A stretch of DNA of 64,000 nucleotides, taken from Silvania hatchlandensis (GTDB lineage Bacteria > Pseudomonadota > Gammaproteobacteria > Enterobacterales > Enterobacteriaceae). A program made the translations under genes and the position numbers. Of the stretch, positions 1-10,258 are shown piece after piece. Each line of letters opens with the position of its first letter. Within the stretch, counting starts at the first letter, position 1. The stretch is taken from the NCBI RefSeq assembly GCF_025564065.1, contig NZ_JAMGZK010000041.1, positions 62,001 through 126,000 on the forward strand, given 5' to 3'. Below the pieces are notes generated by a model, which made no database searches, was not told where the DNA came from, and saw nothing but the letters and a program-made list of their open reading frames with translations.

Positions 1-663
1 AGTCATCAGATTGCCACCGGCGTCTGGCGTGCCCACGATCGTATCCCGTCCGAGGCGGAGCTGGTGGCGCAGTTTGGCTTTAGCCGGATGACCATCAACC
101 GCGCGCTGCGTGAACTCACCGACGAAGGGCTGCTGGTGCGTCTGCAGGGGGTCGGCACTTTTGTTGCCGAGCCGAAGGGGCAGTCGGCGCTGTTTGAAAT
201 TCGCAGCATCGCTGATGAGATCGCCTCCCGCAACCATCAACACCGTTGCGAGGTGCTGCTCCTCGAGGAGACGCAGGCCAGCCCGGCGCAGGCGGTGGCG
301 CTGAATGTTAAAGAGGGCACGCTGATCTTCCACTCCCTGATGTTGCACTTTGAAAACGACATCCCGGTGCAGATAGAGGATCGCTGCGTCAATGCCGCGC
401 TGGTGCCGGATTACCTACTCCAGGACTACACCGTCACCACCCCGCATGCCTGGCTGTCGCTGGTTGCGCCGCTCACAGAAGGAGAGCACATCGTCGAGGC
501 TGTACGTGCCAACCCTCAGGAGTGCGGGCTGCTGCGCATTAAAGAGCACGATCCCTGCCTGCTGATCCATCGCCGTACCTGGTCAGCTTCGTACATTGTT
601 TCCCACGCCAGACTGCTGTTCCCTGGCAATCGCTACCGGCTGCAGGGCCACTTCATGTCATAA
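1..663 (+). CDS. hutC: Histidine utilisation repressor HutC, GntR family (5' end cut by window)
   Basis: Transcriptional repressor of histidine degradation genes; in the family it releases DNA when urocanate binds. The frame is open from base 1 and ends in TAA at 661-663. The visible N-terminus is the back half of a GntR winged helix-turn-helix (PSEAELVAQFGFSRMTINRA, then the wing around LVRLQGVGTFVA), followed by a UTRA ligand domain of about 150 residues. Only roughly the first 20 residues are missing, so the start lies upstream of the window. It is followed by hutU and hutH on the same strand, and an inverted repeat that suits its operator lies at 733-748, so it probably controls these genes directly. 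Confidence 0.93.
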   Translation, partial: SHQIATGVWRAHDRIPSEAELVAQFGFSRMTINRALRELTDEGLLVRLQGVGTFVAEPKGQSALFEIRSIADEIASRNHQHRCEVLLLEETQASPAQAVALNVKEGTLIFHSLMLHFENDIPVQIEDRCVNAALVPDYLLQDYTVTTPHAWLSLVAPLTEGEHIVEAVRANPQECGLLRIKEHDPCLLIHRRTWSASYIVSHARLLFPGNRYRLQGHFMS

Positions 664-732
664 GCCAAAAGCGTGATTGCTGACGCAATATAATAAAAAT
701 GTATCTTAATTGTTAAATTCAGCCTTGTGTGC

Positions 733-748
733 ACTTGTCTATACAAGT
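733..748. promoter_or_regulatory. Putative HutC operator in the hutU promoter region
   Basis: Inverted repeat ACTTGT-CTAT-ACAAGT with perfect 6-bp arms, in the 125-bp gap between hutC and hutU. GntR/HutC regulators bind CTTGT...ACAAG-type palindromes, and the hutC gene is immediately upstream. A TTGTCT hexamer inside the element and TATATT at 760-765 could be parts of a promoter (spacing 19), so binding would block transcription of hutUH. Assignment is by motif and context. Confidence 0.65.
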
Positions 749-788
749 ATATCTTACTGTATATTCTGTCCCCTCTCAGGAGCACACC

Positions 789-2474
789 ATGTCGTCAGGT
801 AAGTATCGCCAGCAAGAGATTCGCGCCCCTCGCGGCACCACGCTTAACGCCAAAAGTTGGCTGACCGAAGCGCCGCTGCGGATGTTAATGAACAACCTCG
901 ATCCCGACGTGGCGGAGAATCCTCACGAGCTGGTGGTGTACGGCGGCATTGGCCGGGCGGCGCGCAACTGGGAGTGCTATGACGCGATGGTTTCCGCGCT
1001 CACCGAACTGGAAAACGACGAGACCCTGCTGGTGCAATCCGGTAAGCCTGTCGGGGTGTTTAAAACCCATAAAAATGCCCCGCGCGTGCTGATCGCCAAC
1101 TCCAACCTGGTGCCGCACTGGGCAACCTGGGAACACTTTAACGAGCTGGATGCGAAGGGGCTGGCGATGTACGGCCAGATGACGGCCGGGAGCTGGATCT
1201 ACATCGGTAGCCAGGGCATCGTACAGGGTACCTACGAAACCTTCGTCGAGGCCGGGCGTCAGCACTATAACGGCTCCCTGAAGGGGCGTTGGGTGCTCAC
1301 TGCGGGCTTAGGTGGGATGGGCGGCGCGCAGCCGCTGGCGGCCACCCTCGCGGGCGCCTGCTCCCTGAACATTGAATGCCAGCAGAGCCGGATCGATTTC
1401 CGTCTGCGCACTCGCTACGTGGATGAGCAGGCCGACAGCCTGGACGACGCGCTGGCCAGAATTCAAAAATACACCGCGGAAGGCAAAGCGGTCTCGATTG
1501 CCCTGTGCGGTAATGCGGCGGATATCGTCCCGGAACTGGTGGCGCGCGGCGTGCGCCCTGATCTCGTCACCGACCAGACCAGCGCTCACGATCCGCTTCA
1601 CGGCTATCTGCCAAAAGGCTGGAGCTGGGAAGAGTATCAGCAGAAAGCGCAGCAGGATCCTGAAGGCACCGTGCTGGCGGCTAAACGTTCCATGGCCGAC
1701 CACGTCAGCGCGATGCTGGCGTTCAGTAAGCTTGGCGTGCCGACCTTTGACTACGGCAACAACATTCGCCAGATGGCGAAAGAGATGGGCGTTGCTAACG
1801 CTTTTGATTTCCCCGGTTTTGTACCCGCTTATATCCGGCCGCTGTTCTGTCGCGGTATCGGCCCATTCCGCTGGGTGGCGCTCTCCGGCGACCCGGAAGA
1901 TATCTATAAAACCGACGCCAAAGTGAAAGAGATTGTCGCCGATGATGAACACCTGCATCACTGGCTGGACATGGCCCGCGAGCGCATTAACTTCCAGGGC
2001 TTACCGGCGCGTATCTGCTGGGTGGGGCTGGAGTGGCGACAGAAGCTGGGCCTGGCCTTTAACGAAATGGTGCGCCGCGGCGAAGTGTCCGCGCCGATTG
2101 TCATCGGTCGCGATCACCTTGATTCTGGCTCAGTGGCCAGCCCCAACCGCGAAACCGAAGCGATGCGCGACGGCTCTGACGCGGTCTCTGACTGGCCGTT
2201 GCTCAATGCCCTGTTGAATACCGCCAGCGGCGCGACCTGGGTCTCGCTGCACCACGGCGGCGGCGTCGGGATGGGCTTCTCCCAGCATGCCGGGATGGTG
2301 ATTGTCTGCGACGGCACCGATGAAGCCGCTGCGCGCATTGCCCGCGTGCTGCACAACGACCCGGCAACAGGCGTGATGCGCCATGCGGACGCCGGATATG
2401 ACATCGCTATCGACTGTGCGAAAGAGCAGGGCCTGAACCTGCCGATGATCGCCGCCACACAAGGAAAGCACTGA
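789..2474 (+). CDS. hutU: Urocanate hydratase
   Basis: Second enzyme of histidine degradation: hydrates urocanate to imidazolone propionate using tightly bound NAD+ as an electrophile. The 561-residue product matches the usual family length. I chose ATG 789 because CAGGAG (777-782) is correctly spaced before it; the open frame extends 20 codons further upstream without a ribosome site and through the operator. The glycine-rich [10 protein letters not shown] segment and the [15 protein letters not shown] segment are the expected NAD-site and active-site regions of the family. The stop overlaps the hutH start (TGATG), so the two genes are translationally coupled. Confidence 0.96.
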   Translation: MSSGKYRQQEIRAPRGTTLNAKSWLTEAPLRMLMNNLDPDVAENPHELVVYGGIGRAARNWECYDAMVSALTELENDETLLVQSGKPVGVFKTHKNAPRVLIANSNLVPHWATWEHFNELDAKGLAMYGQMTAGSWIYIGSQGIVQGTYETFVEAGRQHYNGSLKGRWVLTAGLGGMGGAQPLAATLAGACSLNIECQQSRIDFRLRTRYVDEQADSLDDALARIQKYTAEGKAVSIALCGNAADIVPELVARGVRPDLVTDQTSAHDPLHGYLPKGWSWEEYQQKAQQDPEGTVLAAKRSMADHVSAMLAFSKLGVPTFDYGNNIRQMAKEMGVANAFDFPGFVPAYIRPLFCRGIGPFRWVALSGDPEDIYKTDAKVKEIVADDEHLHHWLDMARERINFQGLPARICWVGLEWRQKLGLAFNEMVRRGEVSAPIVIGRDHLDSGSVASPNRETEAMRDGSDAVSDWPLLNALLNTASGATWVSLHHGGGVGMGFSQHAGMVIVCDGTDEAAARIARVLHNDPATGVMRHADAGYDIAIDCAKEQGLNLPMIAATQGKH

Positions 2475-3994
2475 TGAATGCCTTAACCCTTACCCCCGGT
2501 ACCCTGACGCGGGCGCAGCTCCGTCAGGTATGGCGCCATCCGCTGCAGATTACGCTCGACGACGCGGCCCACGGGGCGATTAACGCAAGCGTTGCCTGCG
2601 TCGAAGCGATTGTCGCGGAAGGTCGCACCGCCTACGGGATCAACACCGGGTTTGGCCTGCTGGCGCAAACGCGTATCGCCACGCACGATCTGGAAAACCT
2701 GCAGCGCTCGCTGGTGCTGTCCCATGCTGCGGGCGTCGGCCAGCCGCTGGACGACGACATCGTACGCCTGATGATGGTGCTGAAAATCAACAGCCTGGCG
2801 CGCGGTTTCTCCGGGATCCGCCTGAGCGTGATTCAGGCGCTGATCGCGCTGGTCAATGCGGGCGTATACCCATGGATCCCCGCCAAAGGCTCGGTTGGCG
2901 CATCCGGCGATCTGGCCCCGCTGGCGCATATGTCCCTGACTCTGCTCGGCGAAGGTAAAGCCCGCTATCGCGGCGAATGGCTCCCGGCGGCAACCGCATT
3001 GCAAAAAGCCGGTCTTTCGCCGGTGACGCTGGCAGCGAAAGAGGGGCTGGCGCTGCTGAATGGCACTCAGGCGTCAACGGCGTTTGCGCTGCGCGGTCTG
3101 TTTGAAGCGGAAGACCTGTTTGCCTCGGCGGTGGTCTGCGGGGCGCTCACGACCGAAGCGGTGCTTGGCTCCCGTCGTCCGTTCGATGCCCGTATTCATG
3201 AAGTGCGCGGGCAGCGCGGGCAGATCGACGCCGCGGCGCTGTACCGTCATGTCCTGACCGAAACCAGCGCCATTGCCGAATCACATCACAACTGCGACAA
3301 AGTGCAGGATCCGTACTCCCTGCGCTGTCAGCCGCAGGTGATGGGGGCCTGCCTGACGCAGCTGCGCCAGGCAGCAGAAGTACTGCTGGTGGAATCCAAT
3401 GCGGTTTCTGATAACCCGCTGGTGTTTGCAGCAGAAAATGAAGTGGTTTCCGGGGGCAACTTCCACGCTGAGCCGGTGGCGATGGCGGCGGATAATCTGG
3501 CGCTGGCGATTGCTGAAATCGGTGCTCTGTCCGAACGGCGCATTGCGTTGATGATGGATAAGCACATGTCGCAGCTGCCGCCGTTCCTGGTGCGCAACGG
3601 CGGGGTGAACTCCGGTTTTATGATTGCCCAGGTGACCGCAGCCGCGCTGGCAAGCGAGAATAAAGCCCTGTCGCATCCGCACAGCGTCGACAGCCTGCCA
3701 ACATCGGCTAACCAGGAAGACCACGTCTCGATGGCACCCGCGGCGGGCCGTCGTCTGTGGGAGATGGCGGGCAATACCCGTGGCGTGCTGGCGGTCGAGT
3801 GGCTGGCGGCGTGTCAGGGCGCGGATCTACACGACGGTCTGACCTCAAGCCCGCTGCTGGAGCAGGCGCGTCATACGCTGCGCGAACAGGTGGCGCATTA
3901 TGATGATGACCGCTTCTTTGCCCCGGATATCGATGCGGCAATCGGCTTGCTGGATCAGGGTAGCCTGGTCAATTTGTTACCGGCCTTCCTGTAA
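2474..3994 (+). CDS. hutH: Histidine ammonia-lyase
   Basis: First enzyme of histidine degradation: removes ammonia from L-histidine to give trans-urocanate, the HutU substrate. The 506-residue protein has the Ala-Ser-Gly triad (residues 143-145, in [15 protein letters not shown]) that cyclises into the MIO electrophile. The [17 protein letters not shown] segment is also a family landmark. Its ATG overlaps the hutU stop by one base. It is the last gene of the unit and is followed by a stem-loop at 4001-4025. No abnormality seen. Confidence 0.97.
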   Translation: MNALTLTPGTLTRAQLRQVWRHPLQITLDDAAHGAINASVACVEAIVAEGRTAYGINTGFGLLAQTRIATHDLENLQRSLVLSHAAGVGQPLDDDIVRLMMVLKINSLARGFSGIRLSVIQALIALVNAGVYPWIPAKGSVGASGDLAPLAHMSLTLLGEGKARYRGEWLPAATALQKAGLSPVTLAAKEGLALLNGTQASTAFALRGLFEAEDLFASAVVCGALTTEAVLGSRRPFDARIHEVRGQRGQIDAAALYRHVLTETSAIAESHHNCDKVQDPYSLRCQPQVMGACLTQLRQAAEVLLVESNAVSDNPLVFAAENEVVSGGNFHAEPVAMAADNLALAIAEIGALSERRIALMMDKHMSQLPPFLVRNGGVNSGFMIAQVTAAALASENKALSHPHSVDSLPTSANQEDHVSMAPAAGRRLWEMAGNTRGVLAVEWLAACQGADLHDGLTSSPLLEQARHTLREQVAHYDDDRFFAPDIDAAIGLLDQGSLVNLLPAFL

Positions 3995-4000
3995 AAAAAT

Positions 4001-4025
4001 ACCCGGCGAGCGCGGCTTGCCGGGT
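4001..4025. terminator. Bidirectional terminator between hutH and ybhB
   Basis: Stem ACCCGGC (4001-4007) pairs with GCCGGGT (4019-4025) around an 11-nt loop. An A-run (3993-3999) precedes it and a T-rich CTGTTTCT follows, so it can end transcripts from both convergent genes. Confidence 0.8.
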
Positions 4026-4031
4026 CTGTTT

Positions 4032-4508
4032 CTAGCTGTACATCGCGGTTATCGACGCGCTGCCCAGGGTGTGGAAATGGACGTTAAAACCCACCATCGC
4101 GCCGCTCGCCCCTTCATCGACCTCAATTCTGTCAACGTCCAGCGCGTGCACTGTGAAGATATAACGGTGGGTATCACCTTTTGGTGGTGCTGCGCCGCCA
4201 TAGCCCGCTTTGCCAAAATCGGTTCGGGTCTGTACCGCGCCATCCGGCAGGGCAACCAGCGATGAGCCCGAGCCCTGCGGCAGCACGCGGGTATCGGCGG
4301 GCAGGTTGGCGACAATCCAGTGCCACCAGCCGGAGCCGGTAGGCGCGTCCGGGTCGTAGCAGGTCACCACAAAGCTTTTGGTGCCGGAGGGCACCTCGTC
4401 CCACGCCAGATGCGGAGAGATGTTATCCCCCTCGTACCCCATGCCGTTGAACACGTGGCGCGCCGGGAGTTTATCCCCGTCGCGCAGATCCTGACTGAAG
4501 AGTCGCAT
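4032..4508 (-). CDS. ybhB: YbhB, phosphatidylethanolamine-binding (PEBP/RKIP-like) family protein
   Basis: Small cytoplasmic PEBP-family protein of 158 residues, the same length as E. coli YbhB, which it closely resembles. The conserved ligand-pocket segments are visible: the CYDPDAPTGSGWWHW motif near residues 55-70 and the APPKGDTHRYIFTVHALD segment near 110-130. Cellular role is not established for the bacterial proteins. The open frame runs 9 codons further upstream, but ATG at 4508 has GGAG on the minus strand at proper spacing and matches the E. coli start. It is convergent with hutH and follows bioA in the same direction. Confidence 0.93.
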   Translation of the reverse strand: MRLFSQDLRDGDKLPARHVFNGMGYEGDNISPHLAWDEVPSGTKSFVVTCYDPDAPTGSGWWHWIVANLPADTRVLPQGSGSSLVALPDGAVQTRTDFGKAGYGGAAPPKGDTHRYIFTVHALDVDRIEVDEGASGAMVGFNVHFHTLGSASITAMYS

Positions 4509-4565
4509 ACTGTTTCTCCGTAATAAGTCCTGCAAAAAGTGTACTCCATAACGGAAGACGCGGAC

Positions 4566-5855
4566 TTAAATCACAAAGTGTTCAGGATGATTCACCGCGT
4601 CCACCACCGCGGCGGTCAGCTTGCTGAGCTGCTCGGGGCTTATCAGATACGGCGGCATCAGATAGATCAGCTTACCAAACGGACGCACCCATACGCCGCG
4701 CGCCACAAAGAAGCGCTGCAGCGCGGCCATATTCACCGGATGACGGGTTTCAACCACCCCGATGGCCCCCAGCACCCGCACGTCGGCGACATACTCAGAT
4801 TCACGTGCTGCCGCCAGATCCTGCATCAGCTGGGCTTCGATGGCAGCAACCTGAGTCTGCCACTCGCCGCTTTCGAGGATGGCCAGGCTTTCGCTGGCCA
4901 CCGTACAGGCCAGCGGGTTTCCCATAAACGTTGGGCCGTGCATAAAGCAGCCCGCTTCGCCATTGCTGATGGTCTCTGCCACCCGGCGGGTGGTGAGGGT
5001 CGCGGACAGCGTCATGGTGCCGCCGGTCAGGGCTTTACCGAGGCACAGAATGTCCGGGGTGATGCCCGCATGCTCGCAGGCGAACAGCTTGCCGGTGCGG
5101 CCAAAGCCGGTGGCAATCTCGTCGGCAATCAACAGGATCCCTTCCCGGTCGCACATCTTGCGGATGCGCTTGAGCCACTCAGGATGGTACATCCGCATGC
5201 CGCCTGCGCCCTGCACGATGGGTTCGAGGATCACTGCCGCAATCTCGTGACGATGGGCGGCCATCAGACGGGCGAAGCCGACCATATCCGCTTCATCCCA
5301 CGCGCCGTCGAAGCGGCTCTGCGGGGCCGGGGCAAACAGGTTTTCCGGCAGATAGCCCTTCCACAGGCTGTGCATTGAGTTATCGGGATCGCACACCGAC
5401 ATCGCGCCAAAGGTGTCGCCGTGGTAGCCGTTGCGGAAGGTGAGAAAACGCTGGCGGCTCTCACCCTTGGCGTGCCAGTACTGCAGCGCCATTTTCATCG
5501 CCACTTCTACCGCCACCGAGCCGGAATCGGCAAGGAATACGCACTCCAGCGCCTCGGGGGTCATAGCCACCAGACGACGGCAGAGATCCACCGCCGGAGG
5601 ATGGGTGATCCCGCCAAACATCACGTGCGACATGCGGTCAATCTGCGCTTTCATCGCCGCGTTGAGCCGCGGATGGTTGTAGCCGTGAATGGTCGCCCAC
5701 CACGAGGACATACCGTCCACCAGCTGTTCGCCGCTGGCCAACGTCAGCTCGCAGCCCTGCGCCCCGGTGACCGGATAAACGGGCAGGGGCTGGCTCATGG
5801 AAGTGTAAGGGTGCCAGATGTGGCGCTGATCGAAAGCGAGATCGTCCGTTGTCAT
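4566..5855 (-). CDS. bioA: Adenosylmethionine-8-amino-7-oxononanoate aminotransferase
   Basis: PLP enzyme that converts KAPA to DAPA using S-adenosylmethionine as amino donor, the third of the four classic late steps of biotin synthesis. 429 residues, as in E. coli. The PLP lysine is K274 ([10 protein letters not shown]) and the cofactor-binding DE is in [17 protein letters not shown]. The start chosen, ATG at 5855 ([17 protein letters not shown]), matches the E. coli protein; the frame continues upstream through the operator without support. Transcribed divergently from bioB from the shared BirA-controlled region. Confidence 0.97.
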   Translation of the reverse strand: MTTDDLAFDQRHIWHPYTSMSQPLPVYPVTGAQGCELTLASGEQLVDGMSSWWATIHGYNHPRLNAAMKAQIDRMSHVMFGGITHPPAVDLCRRLVAMTPEALECVFLADSGSVAVEVAMKMALQYWHAKGESRQRFLTFRNGYHGDTFGAMSVCDPDNSMHSLWKGYLPENLFAPAPQSRFDGAWDEADMVGFARLMAAHRHEIAAVILEPIVQGAGGMRMYHPEWLKRIRKMCDREGILLIADEIATGFGRTGKLFACEHAGITPDILCLGKALTGGTMTLSATLTTRRVAETISNGEAGCFMHGPTFMGNPLACTVASESLAILESGEWQTQVAAIEAQLMQDLAAARESEYVADVRVLGAIGVVETRHPVNMAALQRFFVARGVWVRPFGKLIYLMPPYLISPEQLSKLTAAVVDAVNHPEHFVI

Positions 5856-5862
5856 AATCGAC

Positions 5863-5896
5863 TTGTAAACCATTTTGAAAACATTTAGGTTTACGA
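5863..5896. promoter_or_regulatory. bio operator (BirA box), divergent bioA/bioB control
   Basis: TTGTAAACC (5863-5871), 16-bp spacer, GGTTTACGA (5888-5896): the classic two-arm BirA site with the exact known spacing. One arm position departs from perfect symmetry (G at 5895 instead of A). BirA with biotinyl-5'-AMP would repress both bioA and bioBFCD. It overlaps the bioB promoter. Confidence 0.93.
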
Positions 5897-5903
5897 GTAT
5901 AAA
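5875..5903 (+). promoter_or_regulatory. bioB promoter
   Basis: TTGAAA at 5875-5880, 17-bp spacer, TATAAA at 5898-5903. The -35 lies inside the BirA operator and the -10 just beyond its right arm, which explains repression by BirA. Confidence 0.75.
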
Positions 5904-5942
5904 CCGAACCCATCCTGAACTAAACCCTTTTGGAGACGCCCC

Positions 5943-6983
5943 ATGGCTCACCAGACACGCTGGTCAATGTCGCAAGTCACTGCATTATTCGAAAAACCTC
6001 TGCTGGAACTGCTGTTTGAAGCCCAGCAGGTGCACCGTCAGCACTTCGATCCGCAGCACGTCCAGGTCAGCACCTTGCTGTCAATCAAGACCGGGGCCTG
6101 CCCGGAAGACTGCAAATATTGCCCGCAGAGCGCGCGCTACAAAACCGGCCTCGAGTCCGAGCGCCTGATGGAAGTGGAGCAGGTGCTCGACTCTGCCCGC
6201 CAGGCGAAAAATGCCGGATCGACCCGTTTCTGCATGGGTGCGGCGTGGAAAAACCCGCACGAGCGCGACATGCCGTATCTCGAGCAGATGGTGCAGGGCG
6301 TTAAAGCTATGGGCCTCGAAGCCTGTATGACCCTCGGCACGCTGGACGACGATCAGGCCCAGCGCCTGGCCTCGGCGGGTCTGGACTACTACAACCACAA
6401 CCTCGACACCTCGCCGGAATTCTACGGCAACATTATCACCACCCGTACCTATCAGGAGCGTCTGGATACGCTGGGTAAAGTGCGCGATGCGGGCATCAAA
6501 GTCTGCTCGGGTGGGATTGTGGGCTTAGGCGAAACGGTCACCGATCGCGCGGGCCTGCTGCTGCAACTGGCAAACTTGCCCACCCCACCGGAGAGTGTGC
6601 CGATCAACATGCTGGTGAAGGTGAAGGGCACTCCGCTGGCGGACAACGACGACGTCGACGCCTTTGATTTTATCCGCACCATTGCGGTGGCGCGCGTGAT
6701 GATGCCGACCTCTTTCGTGCGCCTCTCCGCCGGACGTGAGCAGATGAATGAGCAGACCCAGGCGATGTGCTTTATGGCCGGGGCCAACTCTATTTTCTAC
6801 GGCTGCAAACTGCTGACCACCCCGAACCCGGAAGAGGACAAAGACGTCCAGCTGTTCCGCAAGCTGGGGCTTAACCCGCAGCAGACGGCGGTGCAGACCG
6901 GTGATAACGAGCAGCAGCACCAGCTCGAACAGCAGCTTTTTAACGCCGATACCGACCAGTTCTACAACGCGGCGACGGTATGA
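5943..6983 (+). CDS. bioB: Biotin synthase
   Basis: Radical-SAM enzyme that inserts sulfur into dethiobiotin, the last step of biotin synthesis. 346 residues, identical in length to E. coli BioB. The SAM-cluster cysteines are C53, C57 and C60 (CPEDCKYC). The second, sulfur-donating [2Fe-2S] cluster has its ligand cysteines in FCMGAAW and EACMTLG and its arginine in [10 protein letters not shown]. Ribosome site GGAG lies upstream of ATG 5943. The stop overlaps the bioF start by 4 bp. Confidence 0.98.
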   Translation: MAHQTRWSMSQVTALFEKPLLELLFEAQQVHRQHFDPQHVQVSTLLSIKTGACPEDCKYCPQSARYKTGLESERLMEVEQVLDSARQAKNAGSTRFCMGAAWKNPHERDMPYLEQMVQGVKAMGLEACMTLGTLDDDQAQRLASAGLDYYNHNLDTSPEFYGNIITTRTYQERLDTLGKVRDAGIKVCSGGIVGLGETVTDRAGLLLQLANLPTPPESVPINMLVKVKGTPLADNDDVDAFDFIRTIAVARVMMPTSFVRLSAGREQMNEQTQAMCFMAGANSIFYGCKLLTTPNPEEDKDVQLFRKLGLNPQQTAVQTGDNEQQHQLEQQLFNADTDQFYNAATV

Positions 6984-8137
6984 CCTGGCAGCAACGCATT
7001 GATGCCGCCCTCGACGCACGCCGGGCGGCAGATGCCCTGCGCGTGCGCACCACGGTGGCGAACGGTGCCGGGCGCTTTCTGACCCGTGGGCAGCAGCGTT
7101 ACGCGAATTTCTCCAGCAATGACTATCTGGGCTTAAGCCAGCATCCCGACGTTGTCCGCGCCTGGCAGCAGGGCGCGGAGCAGTATGGCGTGGGCAGCGG
7201 CGGCTCCGGCCACGTCAGCGGCTACACCACCGCCCATCAGGCGCTGGAAGACCATCTGGCGGGCTGGCTCGGCTATGATCGCGCGCTGCTGTTTATCTCC
7301 GGCTTTGCCGCCAACCAGGCGCTGATTGGCGCGCTGACCGGCAAAGACGATCGCATCGTCGCCGACCGCTTAAGCCATGCTTCGCTGCTGGAAGCCGCCA
7401 GTCATAGCCCGGCCCAGCTCAGGCGCTTTGCCCATAACGATGCCGCCCAGCTTGCCGCACTGCTGGATAAACCCTGCGAAGGACAGCAGCTGGTGGTCAC
7501 CGAAGGGATTTTCAGCATGGACGGCGACAGCGCCCCGCTGGGGGAACTTCATGCGGCGGCGCAGCGTAAAGCCAGCTGGCTGCTGGTGGACGATGCCCAC
7601 GGGATCGGCGTCACCGGGCCAGAGGGGCGCGGCACCACCGCCAGCCTGGGGGTAAAACCCGAGCTGCTGGTGGTGACTTTTGGCAAAGGAGTGGGCGTCA
7701 GCGGGGCTGCGGTGCTGTGCAGCGCATCGGTTGCTGACTACCTGCTGCAGTTTGCCCGCCATCTGATCTACAGCACCAGCATGCCGCCTGCCCAGGCAGT
7801 GGCCCTGCTGGCGGCGTTTAACGTGATTCGCAGCGATGACGGCGACGACCGGCGTCAGCGGCTGGCCTCCCTCATCGGCCAGTTCCGCGCGGGCGTCAGC
7901 GGGCTGCCGCTGCAAATCACCGCCTCGCAGAGCGCCATTCAGCCGCTGATCGTCGGTGAAAACGATCGCGCTCTGCAGATGGCGAATACCCTCAGACAGC
8001 AGGGGATCTGGGTGACTGCCATTCGTCCGCCAACCGTTCCGATGGGCACTGCCCGCCTGCGCCTGACCCTGACTGCGGCGCATCAACCGGCCGATATCAC
8101 CGCGTTACTGGAGGCGCTGCATGCCGCAAGTGAATAA
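6980..8137 (+). CDS. bioF: 8-amino-7-oxononanoate synthase
   Basis: PLP-dependent alpha-oxoamine synthase that joins pimeloyl-ACP (or -CoA) with alanine to give KAPA. 385 residues. The PLP-binding lysine is K236 in [11 protein letters not shown]; the cofactor aspartate is in [14 protein letters not shown]. Starts in an ATGA overlap with bioB and ends 17 bp inside bioC, so the four genes bioBFCD are one tightly coupled unit. Confidence 0.97.
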   Translation: MTWQQRIDAALDARRAADALRVRTTVANGAGRFLTRGQQRYANFSSNDYLGLSQHPDVVRAWQQGAEQYGVGSGGSGHVSGYTTAHQALEDHLAGWLGYDRALLFISGFAANQALIGALTGKDDRIVADRLSHASLLEAASHSPAQLRRFAHNDAAQLAALLDKPCEGQQLVVTEGIFSMDGDSAPLGELHAAAQRKASWLLVDDAHGIGVTGPEGRGTTASLGVKPELLVVTFGKGVGVSGAAVLCSASVADYLLQFARHLIYSTSMPPAQAVALLAAFNVIRSDDGDDRRQRLASLIGQFRAGVSGLPLQITASQSAIQPLIVGENDRALQMANTLRQQGIWVTAIRPPTVPMGTARLRLTLTAAHQPADITALLEALHAASE

Positions 8138-8876
8138 ACAGGCCATTGCCGCCGCATTTGGCCGGGCGGCGCAAAGCTATTCCCGCCACGACGGGTTGCA
8201 GCGGCAAAGCGCCGAAGGACTGCGGTCGCTGTTGGCGGAAGATGATTTTGCCCGCGTGCTGGATGCGGGCTGCGGGCCGGGTGGCAACAGCCTCGCGTGG
8301 CGTAACGCCGGGAGCCACGTGACGGCGATGGATATCTCTGCCCAGATGCTGGATCAGGCGCGCAGTCACCAGGTGGCGGATGATTACCTGCTGGCGGATA
8401 TCGAAGCCATTCCGCTGGCCGACAGCCAGTTCGACCTGGTCTGGAGTCATCTGGCGGTGCAGTGGTGCGCCAGCCTGCCGCAGGCGCTGGCGGAGCTGTA
8501 CCGGGTGGCGCAGCCGGGCGGTAAGGTCGCATTTACCACGCTGCTGAGCGGCTCGCTGCCGGAGCTGAATCAGGCCTGGCGAGCAGTCGATACCCAGCCG
8601 CATGTGAACCGTTTTCTGACCGGGCAGCAGGTGACCGATGCCTTGTCCGGCTGGCGCTCCCGCTGTGTTATTCAGACTGTGACCCTGCTGTTCGACGATG
8701 CGCTGAGCGCGATGCGTTCGTTGAAAGGCATTGGCGCCACCCATCTGCATGGCGGGCGGGGCGATAAGCCGTTAACGCGCGGCCAGCTACAGCAGCTGGC
8801 GCTGGCCTGGCCGCAGCAGGCGGGGCAATTCCCGCTCTCTTACCAACTCTTTCATGGGATTATTGAACGTGACTGA
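8121..8876 (+). CDS. bioC: Malonyl-ACP O-methyltransferase BioC
   Basis: SAM-dependent methyltransferase that methylates the free carboxyl of malonyl-ACP so that fatty acid synthesis can build the pimeloyl chain. 251 residues. Motif I for SAM binding is [15 protein letters not shown] (residues about 47-61). The C-terminal [17 protein letters not shown] block is diagnostic of BioC. Overlaps bioF by 17 bp and bioD by 8 bp. Confidence 0.95.
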   Translation: MPQVNKQAIAAAFGRAAQSYSRHDGLQRQSAEGLRSLLAEDDFARVLDAGCGPGGNSLAWRNAGSHVTAMDISAQMLDQARSHQVADDYLLADIEAIPLADSQFDLVWSHLAVQWCASLPQALAELYRVAQPGGKVAFTTLLSGSLPELNQAWRAVDTQPHVNRFLTGQQVTDALSGWRSRCVIQTVTLLFDDALSAMRSLKGIGATHLHGGRGDKPLTRGQLQQLALAWPQQAGQFPLSYQLFHGIIERD

Positions 8877-9573
8877 ACGTTATTTTGTGACCGGCACCGA
8901 CACCGAGGTCGGTAAAACCGTCGCCAGCAGCGCACTGCTGCAGGCAGCAAATGCTCTGGGTCTGAAAACAGCGGGCTACAAGCCGGTGGCCTCGGGCAGT
9001 GAAATGACGCCCGAGGGGCTACGCAACAGCGACGCGCTGGCGCTCCTACGCAACAGCAGCGTGGCGCTGAGCTATCAGGCGGTGAATCCCTACACCTTCG
9101 CCGAGCCGACCTCGCCGCATATCATCAGCGCCGACGAGCAGCGCCCGATTGCGTTTAGCACCCTTTCCGCAGGACTGCGGGCGCTGGAAAGCCGTGCCGA
9201 CTGGGTACTGGTAGAGGGCGCGGGCGGCTGGTTTACGCCGTTGTCAGAGGAGCTGACCTTCGCCGACTGGGCAATTGCCGAACACCTGCCGGTGATCCTG
9301 GTGGTGGGGGTGAAGCTGGGCTGTATCAATCATGCAATGCTGACCGCGCAGGCGATCCGACAGGCGGGGCTGCCGCTGGTGGGCTGGGTGGCGAATGTCG
9401 TGGTGGCGCCTGGCAAACGCCACGCTGAATACATGGCGACGCTCAGACGCGTGCTGGCGGCACCGCTGCTGGGTGAAATTCCGTGGCTGGGCGACGATGC
9501 CGATACCACGGCGGTGGGGCGCTACCTCACGCTTAACCCGCTGGTGACGCCGTCCCCATCCAGTGTTCAATAA
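8869..9573 (+). CDS. bioD: Dethiobiotin synthetase
   Basis: ATP-dependent carboxylase that closes the ureido ring of DAPA to give dethiobiotin. 234 residues from GTG 8869 ([18 protein letters not shown]-loop residues 9-17). An ATG at 8854 is in frame but has no ribosome site and adds residues absent from E. coli BioD, whereas GGGA sits 9 nt before the GTG. The C-terminus ([15 protein letters not shown]) runs about ten residues beyond the E. coli protein, and its last 41 bp overlap the 3' end of the convergent ABC ATPase gene. KPVASGSE is the usual substrate-site segment. Confidence 0.94.
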   Translation: MTERYFVTGTDTEVGKTVASSALLQAANALGLKTAGYKPVASGSEMTPEGLRNSDALALLRNSSVALSYQAVNPYTFAEPTSPHIISADEQRPIAFSTLSAGLRALESRADWVLVEGAGGWFTPLSEELTFADWAIAEHLPVILVVGVKLGCINHAMLTAQAIRQAGLPLVGWVANVVVAPGKRHAEYMATLRRVLAAPLLGEIPWLGDDADTTAVGRYLTLNPLVTPSPSSVQ

Positions 9574-10258
9574 GCGGATCGTTAAGCTCGCTTACATGGC
9601 CCTGGGCCACGCTACGCCCGCGCCAGAGCAGGCAAAAGCGCTCCGCCACCCGGCGAATCAACCCCAGTTGCTGCTCGGCCAGTAGCACCGACAGCCCCAG
9701 CTCGCGGGTAAGCCTGGCCAGCAGCATTGCCAGCCTGGCGGTCAACAGTGGGTCGGGGCCGCGGCTGGGCTCGTCCAGAATCAGCAGGCGCGGGCGGGTG
9801 ACCAGCGCGTTAGCCAGCGCCAGCTGATACTGCAGGTCATCGCTGATGCCCGACGCGCGCCGCTGGCGCAGCGGGTAAAGCTCAGGAAAGAACTCAAAAA
9901 TATCGCTGTTCATCGACCCACTCGTCTCGCCTTTTGCCCGCCTCGCGATGTGCAGATTCTCCTCTACGGTGAGTTGAGAAAAGATCCGCCGGTCCTGTGA
10001 AACATAGCCAATTCCCGGGCCTGTGCGCGCCTCTGAGCCGCCGGACAGCAGAGGGAAGGGCGATGCCCCGGCTTCGTGCCAGACCATGGTGCCGCTGGCA
10101 ATAGGCAGCAGGCCCGCGATGCAGTTCATCAGCGTGGTTTTCCCCATTCCGGGCAGACCGACGATGCCGGTGCAGACGCCGGGAGGAAGGTCGAGGTCAA
10201 CATTCCATAGCGTGTGTTGATTTCCGTAATACTGGTTAATAGCGCGCAGGCTCAGCAT
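9533..10258 (-). CDS. Orphan ABC-transporter ATPase, UrtE/LivF-like, degenerate signature motif
   Basis: 241-residue nucleotide-binding domain most like UrtE/LivF of urea and branched-chain amino acid importers. Seen: Walker A GLPGMGKTT, Q-loop region VSQDRRIFSQLTVEENL, Walker B LLILDEP, and the switch position occupied by Q (LLAEQQL), as in LivF. The signature that normally reads LSGGQ is ASGISDD. ATG at 10258 is preceded by AAGGAG on the minus strand; the frame continues 58 codons upstream without support. No permease or binding-protein gene adjoins it. It is convergent with bioD (41-bp overlap). It could be a regulatory or vestigial ATPase; function unknown. Confidence 0.8.
   Translation of the reverse strand: MLSLRAINQYYGNQHTLWNVDLDLPPGVCTGIVGLPGMGKTTLMNCIAGLLPIASGTMVWHEAGASPFPLLSGGSEARTGPGIGYVSQDRRIFSQLTVEENLHIARRAKGETSGSMNSDIFEFFPELYPLRQRRASGISDDLQYQLALANALVTRPRLLILDEPSRGPDPLLTARLAMLLARLTRELGLSVLLAEQQLGLIRRVAERFCLLWRGRSVAQGHVSELNDPLIEHWMGTASPAG

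Noticed and set aside
789-3994. hut genes as recently acquired DNA
   Set aside because: Base and codon use match the neighbours, and hut next to bio is the normal place in Klebsiella, Enterobacter and Salmonella.
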